The position numbers and the translations under genes are program-made. A DNA stretch of 64,000 nucleotides from Cryphonectria parasitica EP155 (Eukaryota > Ascomycota > Sordariomycetes > Diaporthales > Cryphonectriaceae): assembly GCF_011745365.1 (NCBI RefSeq), contig NW_024468913.1, positions 930,001 through 994,000 of the forward strand. Direction: 5' to 3'. Positions 36,551-47,844 of the stretch are shown here, piece after piece; the stretch's first letter is position 1, and each line of letters starts with the position of its first letter. The notes beneath the pieces were generated by a model. The model searched no databases, was not told where the DNA came from, and was given only the letters and a program-made list of their open reading frames with translations.

Positions 36551-36942
36551 GGCTGTTGGGCTGCGACAGAAGGGTTGAATGAATGACCTGTCGCAGGAGA
36601 GAACAGGAGGAGGAGGAGGGGGAGGAGGAGATAGGGGAGGAGGAAGTGGTGGAAAGGTACGATGCAGGTAAATGGATGCAGAGCCGAGAAATTTCTGGGA
36701 GAGAAGCTTATCGATAAGAAGATCAAGAAGAGGGTTCAGGGTTGAAGAGGGGGGTTCCCTGCACGTCCACCCAAGGGTCTGGTAAGCATGTGCTTTGGGA
36801 AGAGGGATCCTTTCCTTCACTTAGAGTCACGAGCCCGACGGCGGCGAACGACATTGACCAAAAGTGCAATTTCGCAGCCAAATGCACCCTTGAGAACAGG
36901 TTCATTTACACCCTACTTTATCTCTATTATGTGTTTGGAAGA
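36551..36942. other. Bidirectional promoter, ROK1 / Clr5-domain gene
   Basis: 392 bp between two divergent start codons; it must hold both promoters and leaders. In the ROK1 sense it is CT-rich (36600-36660). Confidence 0.65.
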
Positions 36943-39136
36943 ATGGTGTATGAATGGGACAAGCACAAGGACACCATCTGCCGGCTTTATGTCGACGAGA
37001 ACAAGCAGGTTGAGGAAATCATCGAGCATATGCGCGTGAACCACAACTTCAAGCCAAGGTATGCAGTTCGTCTCTCTTTTTCTTCTATGTCTACTCCCGT
37101 CTTCGTCATGCATGCCGTTCCGGCGGCGCGACGTTTTGCCCGGCGAAACTGCCTCGGCGAGCCGTATGCCCTGCCGTATAAACGACCCAACCTCGGAAAC
37201 CCATCCGGGCCTGGCGTCCCGGAGCCTAAAGGTTATCAAGTCTTGGGCTCGCTGACACGGTTCTTTTCCTCATAGCAAACGTGCATATGCATCTCAGTTC
37301 CGCCGGTGGAATCTCCCCTCCAGGCAGCAGCCCGCACTCAAGAATGAAGCCCTCGTCGCCCGCGTCAGGGAGCTCTGGGAGCGCAACCTGTCGCAGGCTG
37401 AGATGCTGCGCGTCCTGAATCTGCAGGACGGCTTCGAGATCAAGTCGCGCGAGCTGAACCGTGTACGTAGTGCGCACAGGTGGCTGCTGCGGACGCCTGC
37501 CTCAGACGCGAGGCGTGCAAAACGCGGGACTGGCCGTCGAGCACTGGCTCATGATGCCCTGCCCGATGATGATATTGATGACGATGATGATGCTGATGAT
37601 AAAGACGATGATGATGATGATGATGATGATGATAACGACGACGACGGTGACGAGGATAACGACAGCGATGATGTCGCTGTTGAAGATGTTTTGGTCGGTG
37701 CCGGTGGTGGTGGTGGTGAGGAGGCCGACAAGGCTGGTATCTCCTCGCAGGTGATGACCCAGCGCCGCCTCGAGATGGAGGCAGAATCCGCACAGCGCTG
37801 GGCCGCGAGAAAACGGCGGCGACGTACGCGTCAATATGCAGGTCTCCCTGCAGACCCGCCTGGCCCTCCTCGCTTCCCCTCCGAGACGACCCTGGCAGAG
37901 AGCCAGGCGATCCTGGGGCTGGACAGAGCCTCTTATGCAGCACTGCGTGGGAGATTCCAAGCGATCTGCGAGGCCGCTGGCATCACAAAGAAGACGCTCG
38001 CCGGGCCCGAGGCGTGGAAGGATGCCAAGAGAGAGCTGATAGGTGCCTTCCCAGCCCTAGGAGAGGAGGGCGCGTGGGTAGACAACGACCCTGCCGCACA
38101 GGGGAGGAGGAGGCTGGCGCTGGATGTCATCTGCTCGGACGTCACGAAGCGGATGCGTGCAGGCGCGGGCGGAGGAGAAAGAAGCGTTGCACTCGCCGAT
38201 GCCAAGAACATCCTGGGTCTGAACCCGGCCGAGTCGAGGGAAGTGCGGGCCAAGTTCTATGCCATTTTGAAGCGGGATGGTTTCACGAGCAAGGTGGCGC
38301 TGGGTCCCGAGCGATGGAAGGAGTTGAAGCAGAAATGGATCGATGACAGCGAGATGCTGCGCAAGGTACTAAGCAGGCTGGATGACCCCAAGAGATATGA
38401 GATGAGAATCAAGGCCGTGGAGGCCATCGCGACCGACGTCATGAAGAGGCTGCGGGACGACCAAAACAAGCGCAGGGGATGCAGGGAGAAGGACAAGGGC
38501 CCTGCCGTCGCTATGGAAGATAGCCATTATGATGACGGCGCTCCTGACATGAGGGAGATGAACGAGAACAGCACTGGCTTTGCGGCTGCCCTACTCGTGC
38601 CCGGACAGCAGCCTCATGCCCATAGCCACCCACCACGCATGCTACCAAGCCATCTTGTCGACCCGCAGATGGGTATGCAGATCCCGATGGACAATCAGCT
38701 GGGCTCTTCCCTTCTTCTGGATCCGAATGCGCAGGGCAGTTTCATGGCCTCCAACCAGCAGTTCATGCCAGAACCAGCACCGATGCCCACCGCGCCATCA
38801 CCCTACGACAACTCACAAGCAGCAACATATCAAATACCCACAGCGAACAGCAACCTTGTCCCCATCTACCTGCGAGAGATACACCCCGACGGAAGCGAGG
38901 GCGATATCTGGATCGCCTGCCTCACCTCGCCGACGCCCTCTTTCGAGGAGCTACGCCAGGTCGCCGCACAGAAGATCCCAGGCTCAACCTGTGTAGAGGT
39001 GATAGGCATGGTGAAGGTGCCTAATGCCATGGGGGTCTCGCAGCTCTTCCCGCTCCAGATCCATAACGACGATCAGCTGGGCGCACATCTCGCGCAGGAA
39101 GGTCCGCCAATGTTCCATGTACGGCTGTCGTTCTAA
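36943..39136 (+). CDS. Clr5-domain regulator with two internal repeats and a PB1-like end
   Basis: Two exons, 36943-37058 and 37276-39136, 658 aa. Residues 1-55 are a Clr5 domain (WDKHKDTICRLYVDENKQ, IIEHMRVNHNFKPSKRAYAS, QFRRWNLPS), a fungal helical DNA-binding-type module. An Asp-rich tract (about residues 130-175, encoded by GAT repeats) and a basic nuclear-signal-like KRRRRTRQ follow. Two copies of a roughly 90-residue module come next. Copy 1 (about 244-335) has ILGLDRASYAALRGRFQAI, LAGPEAWKDAKREL and LDVICSDVTKRMR. Copy 2 (about 345-435) has ILGLNPAESREVRAKFYAI, LGPERWKELKQKW and VEAIATDVMKRLR. The last 90 residues (YLREIHPDGSEGDIWIACL to IHNDDQLGAHL and MFHVRLSF) resemble a PB1/ubiquitin-like fold. 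Likely nuclear regulator; target unknown. Confidence 0.85.
37557..37680 (+). repeat. GAT/GAC-rich trinucleotide tract coding poly-Asp
   Basis: Degenerate GAT repeat inside the Clr5-domain gene, read as an almost pure aspartate tract. Confidence 0.85.
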
Positions 39137-40311
39137 TACACCACCTGCCTTTGGGTGCTTTTGTATGTTTTGGTCAGGCCTAGCCTGTCTTTGCCGATTG
39201 GCGCCTCCTGGTCTGGACTGCGATGTTGGTTAAGACAGCATCTTTGTATATATCTCGCTTCTGACTCGTCAGCTTGTGTGTTCGGACCAGCCCCATCAGC
39301 CCTGTGTGGTAGTTGAGAAATATCAGACAAGCACAGGCAGGATTGGAAAGCTGCAGAAGATTAAGGGACCTGGACTGACGAGGGGGAGAGAGAGAGGCTC
39401 AGCCCACCCCTCTCTCGCCTTCAGCAAATGTCTCTCATGGCCCGACAATGCAGGTTCATGCTGTAGACTGCAAACATCCTCTTCCAAAATTCCCAAGAGA
39501 GAAACCACTCCCTAGCCAGGGCTTGTTCACATTCCGAGTATTGGCTCATCTGCACCTCTTGTACAAAATTTGTAAGTCTTGTGCGTCATATATACCTTCT
39601 TCATTGACCATGCTGCTACGATACTCCAGGAAACGGGGTGCTGAGCTATGAGATTGCCATATTGACAGGGCACCAGGTGTACAAGGACAATATACAGCAA
39701 AAGGGTCCATTCATTTCTTATTGCCGGACCCCTCCTTTCCCCACCTCAACCCAGCGTCCGAAGGAGCCTTCGCGATACTACAGCAGCTCCCATCTTCCCT
39801 TGTCCGAACAATTCCCTTACCCCTCCAACCCCGTTCAATCGTCGCCACTCTGTACGATGTAGAGAAATTCCGTGCTAGATGAACCAGCCCTGGCTCTTTA
39901 CGAGCAGGTGCGAGCTCAGGCGCTATGATAGAAGCGTTGCATCCAAGGATCTCTGCACAAGATAAGATATTCATTGCCAATTCGTGGCGCAACCAACATA
40001 TTTCTCCGGTGCGATATCCGGTTCTCAAGATTCTCATGACGACACCACTCAAGTGCTCTCTGTCTCACACATCGAAGATCACCCCTGTTGATTCTTACTT
40101 ACTGCTTGTTCTTTTTCACCTTGCCCTTGGAGCTCTCCTGGCACTAGCAATCGGGTTCCTGGAAGCCCAGAGACGGCATGCACAGTCTAGATAAGCCTCT
40201 TACCGTAGAGCCTGGACAAAGTCTGACAAGACGATTATCAATCAGGAATCTGGGAGGTTGTGTTGAGTAACATCCTCTCGCGGTTAAATAAGTAGTAGTG
40301 CCATTCTCCTC
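39137..40311. other. Spacer between Clr5-domain gene and amidase
   Basis: About 1.2 kb between two plus-strand genes; 3' UTR and promoter. No gene is supported. Confidence 0.55.
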
Positions 40312-42087
40312 ATGGCTCGGCGGCGACCTGGAGCATGTCTCTACCCCACAGCTTTCCTTCTCCTCATTCCTCTCCTCGTGTGCTGGGACGAGTCAATCAA
40401 GATGCTGAGCTCGAGGTTTATGCAGAGAATTGTCACTCTGGTGGCGACAGCGGTTGGGTTGTGCCAGTGCCAGCTCTCCTGCTCCAACGCCAGCACCGCG
40501 ATTGACGGGAAACCATTTCCTCCTCTCATCGACGCAACTATCGATGATCTGCTATGGGGTTTGGAGACGGGCCTCTTCACAAGTGTTGACCTGGTCAATG
40601 CATACACGACTCGAATCCTCGAGGTGAACAGCACTCTACGGATGGTGACTGAGTTGAACCCGGACGCCCTCAGCATTGCGGCCACGCTGGACTCGGAGCG
40701 TGCATCCGGAACCTCTCGAGGTCCGCTGCATGGGATTCCCATCCTGATCAAGAACAACATTGCCACGGACGACAAGATGAACAACACGGCAGGGTCCTAC
40801 GCCCTGCTGGGGTCCAAGGTCCCGTCTGATTCCACCATGGCGGCGAAGCTCCGCAAAGCCGGCGCCGTCCTGCTCGGCAAGACGAACCTGTCGCAGTGGG
40901 CCAATTATCGGTCGGACAATACCAGCAATGGGTGGTCTGCTTATGGAGGACAGACCGAGGGGGCCTACTTTCCTGGACAGGACCCGTCGGGCTCCTCAGC
41001 CGGGAGCGGTGTAGCCAGCTCGCTGGGCCTGGCGTCGGGCTGTCTGGGCACCGAGACGGACGGCTCGATCCTCTCGCCCTCGAACCAGAACAACCTGGTG
41101 GGCATCAAGCCAACCGTGGGCCTCACCTCGCGGTATCTGGTCATCCCCATCTCGGAGCACCAGGACACCGTGGGCCCCATGACGAGGACGGTCAAGGACG
41201 CAGCGCACATACTCACCGCCATTGCAGGCCAGGACGCCAACGACAACTACACCTCGGCGATGCCTTTCAACAAGACGCCCAGCTACATCGACGCGTGCCA
41301 GCTGGACGCACTGCGCGGGAAGCGCATCGGCGTGCCGCGCAACTACATCGACCTGACGGGCCAGGAGTACTATGCCCCGACCATCCCAGTGTTCAACGCC
41401 GCGCTGGACGTCCTGCGCGAGGCGGGCGCTACGGTCGTGGACAACATCACCCTGCCCGGGTACGACGTGCTTGCAGAGGCCAACTACCCCAACGTCGTGC
41501 TCGAGGCCGACTTCAACACCGACCTGGCCAAATACCTCTCCGAGCTGGTCGAGAACCCGCACAACATCAAGACGGTCTCGGACCTGCAGAACTTCACACA
41601 GGGGTTCCCGCTGGAGGACTGGCCGGAGCGGGACACGCTCGTGTGGACGTCGGCCATCGAGCTCGGGTACGGCAACGACTCGCCCCTGTTCTGGTCCAAC
41701 TACACAGCCGGGCTGTTCTACGCAGGCCCGCTGGGCATCACAGGCGCGCTGCAGAACTATTCGCTGGACGCGCTCGTCGTGCCCACGCCGTTCTCGCCGT
41801 TCCTCCCCGCCCTGCTCGGGGCGCCCGTCGTCACTGTGCCGCTCGGGGCGCTGCCGCCCAACACGACGGTCCAGCTGAACGGGTTCGGGAACCTGAACGC
41901 CTCGGCGCCCAACCTGCCGTATGGGCTGAGTTTTATGGGGGCGAGGTTTGACGAGTATAACCTGATTGGGCTGGCGTATGCGTTTGAGCAGCGGACGCTG
42001 GTGAGGAATACTATTCGCCCTTATATCGAGCCGACGACGGAGCTGGTGGATGTGGTCGGTCAGAGGAAGATGGGGCTGAAGGTATGA
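40312..42087 (+). CDS. Secreted amidase (amidase-signature family)
   Basis: Intronless, 591 aa. The amidase-signature Ser-cisSer-Lys triad is visible: Lys in IPILIKNNIA, cis-Ser in DPSGSSAGSGVASS, nucleophile Ser in GTETDGSILSP. Other family blocks are GPLHGIPI, LLGKTNLSQWANY, NNLVGIKPTVGLTSR, DTVGPMTRTVKDAA and a C-terminal LPYGLSFMGARFDE. About ten N-x-S/T sites and a hydrophobic N-terminus suggest secretion. Two starts are possible: ATG 40312 (ARRRPGACLYPTAFLLLIPL) or ATG 40402 (MLSSRFMQRIVTLVATAVGL), and each would give a signal-peptide-like start. The enzyme hydrolyses amide bonds; the substrate is not predictable. Third-position GC is high in the 3' half. No cluster partners. Confidence 0.9.
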   Translation: MARRRPGACLYPTAFLLLIPLLVCWDESIKMLSSRFMQRIVTLVATAVGLCQCQLSCSNASTAIDGKPFPPLIDATIDDLLWGLETGLFTSVDLVNAYTTRILEVNSTLRMVTELNPDALSIAATLDSERASGTSRGPLHGIPILIKNNIATDDKMNNTAGSYALLGSKVPSDSTMAAKLRKAGAVLLGKTNLSQWANYRSDNTSNGWSAYGGQTEGAYFPGQDPSGSSAGSGVASSLGLASGCLGTETDGSILSPSNQNNLVGIKPTVGLTSRYLVIPISEHQDTVGPMTRTVKDAAHILTAIAGQDANDNYTSAMPFNKTPSYIDACQLDALRGKRIGVPRNYIDLTGQEYYAPTIPVFNAALDVLREAGATVVDNITLPGYDVLAEANYPNVVLEADFNTDLAKYLSELVENPHNIKTVSDLQNFTQGFPLEDWPERDTLVWTSAIELGYGNDSPLFWSNYTAGLFYAGPLGITGALQNYSLDALVVPTPFSPFLPALLGAPVVTVPLGALPPNTTVQLNGFGNLNASAPNLPYGLSFMGARFDEYNLIGLAYAFEQRTLVRNTIRPYIEPTTELVDVVGQRKMGLKV

Positions 42088-42376
42088 TGTGTGCCACATA
42101 TTTTTGATGAAGGAAGATAGTAGTTTGTGACAAACATGGTCGCATGTTATCAAATGAATATAATTAGAAGTGCTTTTACTTGAGGCTGGTCCTGGTGTCG
42201 ATGCAAGGCCTGAGTCATTTATTGAAACGCCAAGTACTTCGCCAGAGAGTGAGAAAACAAAATGCCATCACAAAACACCATTGATTTATCGATAACAATA
42301 CATGTCACATGTAAATAACAAGTGGACGTAGTTGCATCTTCTCTAAAGTGGTCATCATAGACAAAAAACCAATACC

Positions 42377-42394
42377 AGGGTAGGGTTAGGGTTG
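42377..42394 (+). promoter_or_regulatory. Telomere-like box (AGGGTAGGGTTAGGGTT)
   Basis: Two and a half units of the TTAGGG telomere repeat about 230 bp before the YAE1 ATG. In fungi, teloboxes are bound by Tbf1-type Myb proteins and are common before ribosome and translation genes. Inferred promoter element. Confidence 0.5.
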
Positions 42395-42456
42395 AAAAAG
42401 GCTCACCCTTTCCTTCTCATCGCTCATCACCAAATCGACTCCAACCCAAAATTTCC

Positions 42457-42490
42457 TTTTTTTTTTTTTCTCTCTCTCTCTCTCTCTCTC
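42457..42490. repeat. T tract followed by (CT)n
   Basis: About 13 T and then about ten CT units in the YAE1 leader region. Confidence 0.85.
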
Positions 42491-42620
42491 ACCAATCACC
42501 TCAACTGGAAACGACAACAACGAGAGCGACGCCGCCGCCGCCGCCGCCTTCATCATCATCAACCCAGCCTCCTTTGAAAGTCCACAATCACTATAGAAAA
42601 ACGCAGGGGCGCGGCATACC

Positions 42621-43592
42621 ATGAACCACAAAATGCTCCTCAAGCAGTCCAACCCAGAACACGCAATCAACTCGATCAGCATGGAACCACCCACCCAGGA
42701 CCCAAGCATCCCACGCATCGACCCACTAGACGACGTCTTTGGCTCCGACAATGACAGCAATGGATCGCCCTTCTTCGATGAGGAGCAGCACCAGCATAGT
42801 GAAAACCACGAGTCCGGAATCACGACCAGGCAGGAGACGACAACGACGACAACAACAACGTCTTCGGTGCACAACAGCAGCCACCCCTCCGACATCCACC
42901 GTCTGCAGCAGGAGCACGCCACAGCCGGCTACCGTGATGGCGTCACCGTCTCCAAGGCAGGTAGCATCCAGGCTGGTTTCGATGAGGGGTTCGGGCTGGG
43001 CGCAACCATCGGGCTGACGGTCGGACGGTTGCTTGGGATGCTGGAGGGGATCGTGGGGGCCCTTGCCACCGCTGCCAGCGTCAGCGATGGAAACCGCTCT
43101 TCCGGTGCTGCTTCTTCTTCTTCTTCTTCTTCTTCTTCTTCTTCTTCTTCTGCGGCGGCGGCGGCGGCGGCGGCAGCGGAGCTCGAGGTCGCGAGCGGGC
43201 TGCTTGCGGAGGCGCGGGCCGAGTTGAATGTCAGAAGTGTGTTTAGTGAGGTGTACTGGAACGCGGACGGGACGTGGAAGTATGATGTGGATGAGGAGGA
43301 GGAGGAGAAGAGGGAGGGGGAGGGGGACAATGAGGCGGCGGGAGAAGGGAGGGAGGACGTTGTCTTCTCGCATGTTGCGGGGGCGCACCCGCTTGTGAGG
43401 AAATGGAGCGCTGTTGTGGATGAGCAGATGCGGGTGTGGGGGTTGGAGGAGCAGCTGCCACTGCTGCAGCGGCCGGAGGGGGAGGAAGAGACCGCGGCGG
43501 TGGCGGGCGCTGTTGAGCCTATGGCTAAGGCGAAGGGAACGACGCAGACGCAGGGAGGTGCCAAGGCGCCGAGTGCGGCTCTGAGCTGGTGA
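42621..43592 (+). CDS. YAE1: Yae1 family protein (Rli1 iron-sulfur loading adaptor)
   Basis: Intronless, 323 aa. The diagnostic block is DIHRLQQEHATAGYRDGVTV, then SKAGSIQAGFDEGFGLG and ATIGLTVGRLLGMLEG, with the regular Gly-x3 spacing of the deca-GX3 motif. Yae1 with Lto1 recruits the cytosolic Fe-S targeting complex to the ABC protein Rli1, needed for ribosome recycling. It is more than twice as long as yeast Yae1 (141 aa): it has a Gln/Thr-rich N-terminal extension, a poly-Ser then poly-Ala insert (43111-43175) right after the GX3 block, and a long acidic tail. The conserved WNADGTWKYDV and AHPLVRKW blocks follow the insert. ATG 42681 (MEPPTQDP) is an alternative start. Confidence 0.88.
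   Translation: MNHKMLLKQSNPEHAINSISMEPPTQDPSIPRIDPLDDVFGSDNDSNGSPFFDEEQHQHSENHESGITTRQETTTTTTTTSSVHNSSHPSDIHRLQQEHATAGYRDGVTVSKAGSIQAGFDEGFGLGATIGLTVGRLLGMLEGIVGALATAASVSDGNRSSGAASSSSSSSSSSSSSAAAAAAAAAELEVASGLLAEARAELNVRSVFSEVYWNADGTWKYDVDEEEEEKREGEGDNEAAGEGREDVVFSHVAGAHPLVRKWSAVVDEQMRVWGLEEQLPLLQRPEGEEETAAVAGAVEPMAKAKGTTQTQGGAKAPSAALSW
43111..43175 (+). repeat. (CTT)n and (GCG)n tracts coding poly-Ser/poly-Ala
   Basis: About 13 CTT units merging into GCG units, in frame as serine (TCT) and alanine (GCG) within YAE1. Likely length-polymorphic. Confidence 0.9.
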
Positions 43593-46500
43593 AGTTGTCT
43601 ACGATGGAGGCTTCTCTTCGATTCGCAGGATTTTTCTGTCATCGCCTTGTCGAGATGAGCATATATGTTCGAGGGGACTACTTGGTGGTAGTCCTGCGGG
43701 AGGTCGGCCCTCACACTGGACAGTTCAGACCACCTGGGCACGACCGCCGACGGGGAAAGTCAAAGGGCTATTCAGTGGCTGCACTGGTCGTCCGTCATCG
43801 GTTGTATGCACAAAGCACAACAACCCCGGACGATTCCGGGAGTGCTCATGAGAGACACCTACGGCATGCAACAGCACGTGAGTGAAAACAGTCTACTCGT
43901 GATTTTGAAAGCATGGCAGCGAACTGACCAAGGATTCAGATGCAACATACTGGCAAAAGACCTCAAGGCTGTGTTGGAATGGCATACGCCAGGTACGGCG
44001 TCCAGTAGCCAAGTGCCTCGGGCATGCAACTGCCTAGCGGGAGGTGGCGAGCAAAGTTATGCCAAGGTTGAGCAGTGTCGGTCAGGAAGCGAGTGACCCT
44101 TGCTCATCGCAATCCGCTCCTCAGTCTACGCTCGGGTCGTCTTTGCAAAATGAGACTGGACCACACCACAGAATCACCATATCTTGGCAGCTCGTGGGTG
44201 AGTCAACCGGTGGTGATGATCCCAGAAAATGCTGTAATAGTCGCTTAGGCAGTTATACATTGGATGCAATACATAAATTGCCAAGCCTGAATTGAAAACG
44301 GGTTGTTCAGAAGTCTAATGGAAAGTCCCAGGTTGGCCTGGTAATCTGTCCAGGCTTGTGACAACGTCGAGAACGACGAACTGGATCTCTCACACAACAC
44401 TGATCTATTTTTCAACACTCTAGTGAGCTTGGGAGCGCGGCCAAGTCGCTCTGAATATTTGCAAGCCAGCTCAACCGATACAGGCAGCGATTCATTTTCC
44501 AACCTGACGTGAGGGAAATTAAACACAAGAATGCATGCCATGTGGTTCACGCACCTCAGCGACGTGGGAGTGGGATCAAATTGACCAGGCAGCGGCCCCC
44601 AAGAGTGGCGGCCAGCAGAAGGACGCGCTCGACAGCCAAATTATAGTCACAGGATCATGATGCGAGGTCAAGGCTGTTCCCTATATCTCTTGTGATTACC
44701 TCTCCAGCTTTCTGAATTTCCAGTTCCTGCCACCGCCAAGGGTGTAGATGCTCATCTTGGCCCATCGGCTCATAATCACAATGCGCTTTATGGTGTCGCT
44801 CACTGTCTAGGATGCAGACCGAGATCGATCAGTGGCAACACCACATAATTATGCATTGTAGGAAATGGGTGCTGAGGTCAGACGGGAAGCCCCCCTTTTT
44901 CACCACTGACAGAACGTTGGCAAGGCGGCGCCCGCAGGGCATCCGAGCCTTGTCCTTTTGGCACACAAAATGGTTCTCTGAAGCAGTAGGTGGAGAAAGG
45001 GGAAGGAAGAACAAAGAAGTCCGAAGTAAGTTCCGATGCATTAATACACGTGACGTGACGTTATATTGGGGTGATGCTTAGCCAGCTGCGTAATGAGACT
45101 TCAACTTGATGCTACAGGATGAATTAGAGCCAGAAAAATGGGCAATATTTGCCTCTTTTCAAAATGAGCGCTTGGTGTCTTTTGATAGCTGTAAACAATA
45201 GTCTTGATCCGTCTTGTATTATGCATTGGTTATCTCTTAGCATTGCGGCTCAGTCCTTACAGAGAATCCTGGACAAGAGAACGAAGAAGAGTCAAGATTG
45301 AATATACGGAGAAAAAAAGAGAGAAGAGGGCGGTTAGGCCCTTTCTTTCGTCCACATGCTTGACTGAAGAGCCAAACATGTTTTGAACGACTGAGCTCAC
45401 GGAAATTGACCCTGTTTGCGTATTGCATTATTACGACCAGAATGAAAGGGGTTGGAAAGTATTTCTGGAAGAGAAAGGGGGCGAAATCGGCCCTAACAGG
45501 TCGGGTCAAATCTACCAAAGTCATTACATTCCTCCAAAGCATTGCCACAGCTTACAGTATTGCCCATGTTCATCAACGTTATGCAGATTGTCGCGATGAT
45601 CAGATGCTGTAAGGTTTGCTGCGTTTCTTGCTCAGCTCGCTACACGACCATTTCACAAACTCGTATCTCATTGCTTACACTTTCCCAAGATATTCAGAAT
45701 GTCAACGAAGTGAGTGTTTCCTAAAGACAACAAGTCAGATAGCAATGGATGAGACTTCGAATGACATGCAGAAGCAGAATTGTTTCATTTTACTATGGGC
45801 CCCGGGGGTGGGGGGGGGGTCATATTCTTATGGTGCCAGAAATACGTCCATAGATTGCATCATAAGATAGAAGAGAACGCACTGAGGTACAGAGTAGCCA
45901 AAAGTGACACGGTATCTATCCAGTACTACAGAAATGAAGCCACTATTCCCAGAATGGTACATACTTGAGCCCGAGATGAGCTCGACCCTCTACACTGTGA
46001 TCTGCTCGTCATGGGCTCGCGAGCTGAACTTGTATGGTCTCACGCTCGAGGTCACAATAAAAATAAAAGAACACCAGGCACAAGAAGGTAACTCGTAAAA
46101 CTACTGCTGCGGCTTCCCAGAATAAATGCTGCCTGCATGTGGATTAAGCGTCATCTCAGTACCATGAATGATTGTGGTCGGCTACAGTCAAAATGTCATT
46201 TTGAGACCCCAAAAGATATGGTCGAATCTGGGCCAAGCTGTATTCGATCTGATAGAGACAAAAGTCTGTACTGATAGTCGGACATGGAGGATGGTCTATA
46301 ATTACTGTTCTGCTTGGCCCAGAGGCAACGGCGGCGCCTCTGTTGAGATCCTCCTCGCATGACAAGTCGCAAAGTCTTCCCGAGGCTCAGCGCTGAAAAG
46401 GCACTTCATTACCTATGCGTCCTGCTGCAGATATTCTTATCTTGGGGGCCCAAAGAGACACTTGATGGTTGCACCGGAAATAAAGGTAACGTTGATGCTA

Positions 46501-46808
46501 TTCCGTGGAGATTGGATGGGAAAGGTAAGACGCCCAGCTCGGAAACCCGGAAGGGGGCGTAGCTCAAAGATTTTGGCTACTTTGGGCCAATGCCACTAAC
46601 CTTGTCGACAAGGCGTATCCTCTGAGGTGCTGGGCTGTGCCCGGAATCAGGTGATCTGCCTTCTTGGCCCTCTTGGAAGGGAATCATAGCATCTCGTTAG
46701 GTTAAACTATATTGCCGGCAGTCGTTGCGCACCAGTGCGTGCTATCCTCTGGACCTACGTCAGAGGAGGACGAGGGCTGAGGGCGAGTTGTCTTGATGGT
46801 GATAATAC

Positions 46809-46840
<32 letters not shown>
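46809..46840. repeat. (GAT)n microsatellite, non-coding
   Basis: About ten perfect GAT units outside any supported gene. Confidence 0.9.
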
Positions 46841-46841
<1 letters not shown>

Positions 46842-47632
46842 GGGTAAATTATTCTTGCAAGGGCTCATGAATTGTTGAGTAAGGAAAAAAATAGCAGCAG
46901 AAGATGAAAAGGGACACAAGCGCGACTCGGACTTTTGAATGATGCGATCAAGGGTGGGTGGCATTGCATACTATGTATGTGCACACACACCCCTCTCGCT
47001 ACCATTGGCCCTGTGGGGCTCTTACCGTCTTTGCATGCCTGGTTGAAGAAAAGTCGCCCAATTGGATGGCCTGTAGGCAGGTCAGGAGGGAAGGTTGCTG
47101 ACTGCATCCCTTGAGCCCGCTGCTTCCTGCAATGCCAGGTCATGATAGCCAGGCTAGGCAGGCAGGCAGGGTGTCAGTCAGTGTTGGTGCCCAGGGCCTC
47201 TCTGTCTGCCCAGGTGGCACCTGCAGGAGCTGCTGACGAGAGCAATAAGGCCCCCCCACCACCGTCGCCATGGCCATCCCCTGCTGTGTTTCTGCTGTGC
47301 ACAATTGTAGGCATGATTGCTAGGGAAGGCCTGCTGTACACTGCATACCTACTGTAGCACCACAGAGTTCAATTGGGAGGTAGAGTGCTTACTGCACAGG
47401 GGAGAGAAACATTTGGTATGACACCTGCGCCCCCTCTCCAATTCCTGAACCCCCAATACCCCAATTCAGGACGGGCAGGACCTAGTGCAGTGAGGGGGTG
47501 ACAACTGTGCCCACAAGCCCCAATGAGCGGATGAACCCTGGAAACAAGCTTATTCTTTAAAATAGTGTCGCTGGACCCGCTCAGAAGACTGATCTCTCTC
47601 TCAGTATTCAGCCTCACCTCCGCACTCTCTTT

Positions 47633-47658
47633 TCTCTCTCTCTCTCTCTCTCTCTCAT
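47633..47658. repeat. (CT)n microsatellite
   Basis: About 13 CT units. Confidence 0.9.
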
Positions 47659-47828
47659 AGCTGCCGCACCTTTGATGCTGCTGTTTCCCCCCTCTTCGGT
47701 TGCCCCCACTTTGATGTTCAAGCCTGTCATGCTGTCATCCTATAAATGATCATTCTGAGTTTGGACGGATGGCACGAGTCACAGTCTGACATACATGCAC
47801 ACACATTTACTCCCTCTCTCACTCTTAC

Positions 47829-47844
47829 ATATATATATATATAT
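47829..47844. repeat. (AT)8 microsatellite
   Basis: Perfect AT repeat upstream of the membrane-protein gene. Confidence 0.9.

Larger units (their letters stand above)
42088..42620. other. Spacer with telobox and CT repeat before YAE1
   Basis: 533 bp. It contains a telomere-like box (42377-42394), a T tract and a CT repeat (42457-42490), and a CGCCGC run (42530-42549). Confidence 0.6.

Noticed and set aside
35169..36578. A 469-codon frame antisense to ROK1
   Set aside because: Shadow of the ROK1 helicase codons; Ser/Leu-rich, no domain.
36551..36820. Longer ROK1 start (90 extra codons)
   Set aside because: Proline-rich, leader-like, and family N-termini begin at MDILKVL.
37557..37680. Repeat array considered as a CRISPR-like or tandem element
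   Set aside because: Simple GAT codon repeat in a eukaryotic gene; no spacers or constant repeat length.
40996..42153. A 385-codon frame antisense to the amidase
   Set aside because: Arises from GC-biased codons of the amidase; Arg/Val/Gln-rich with no motif.
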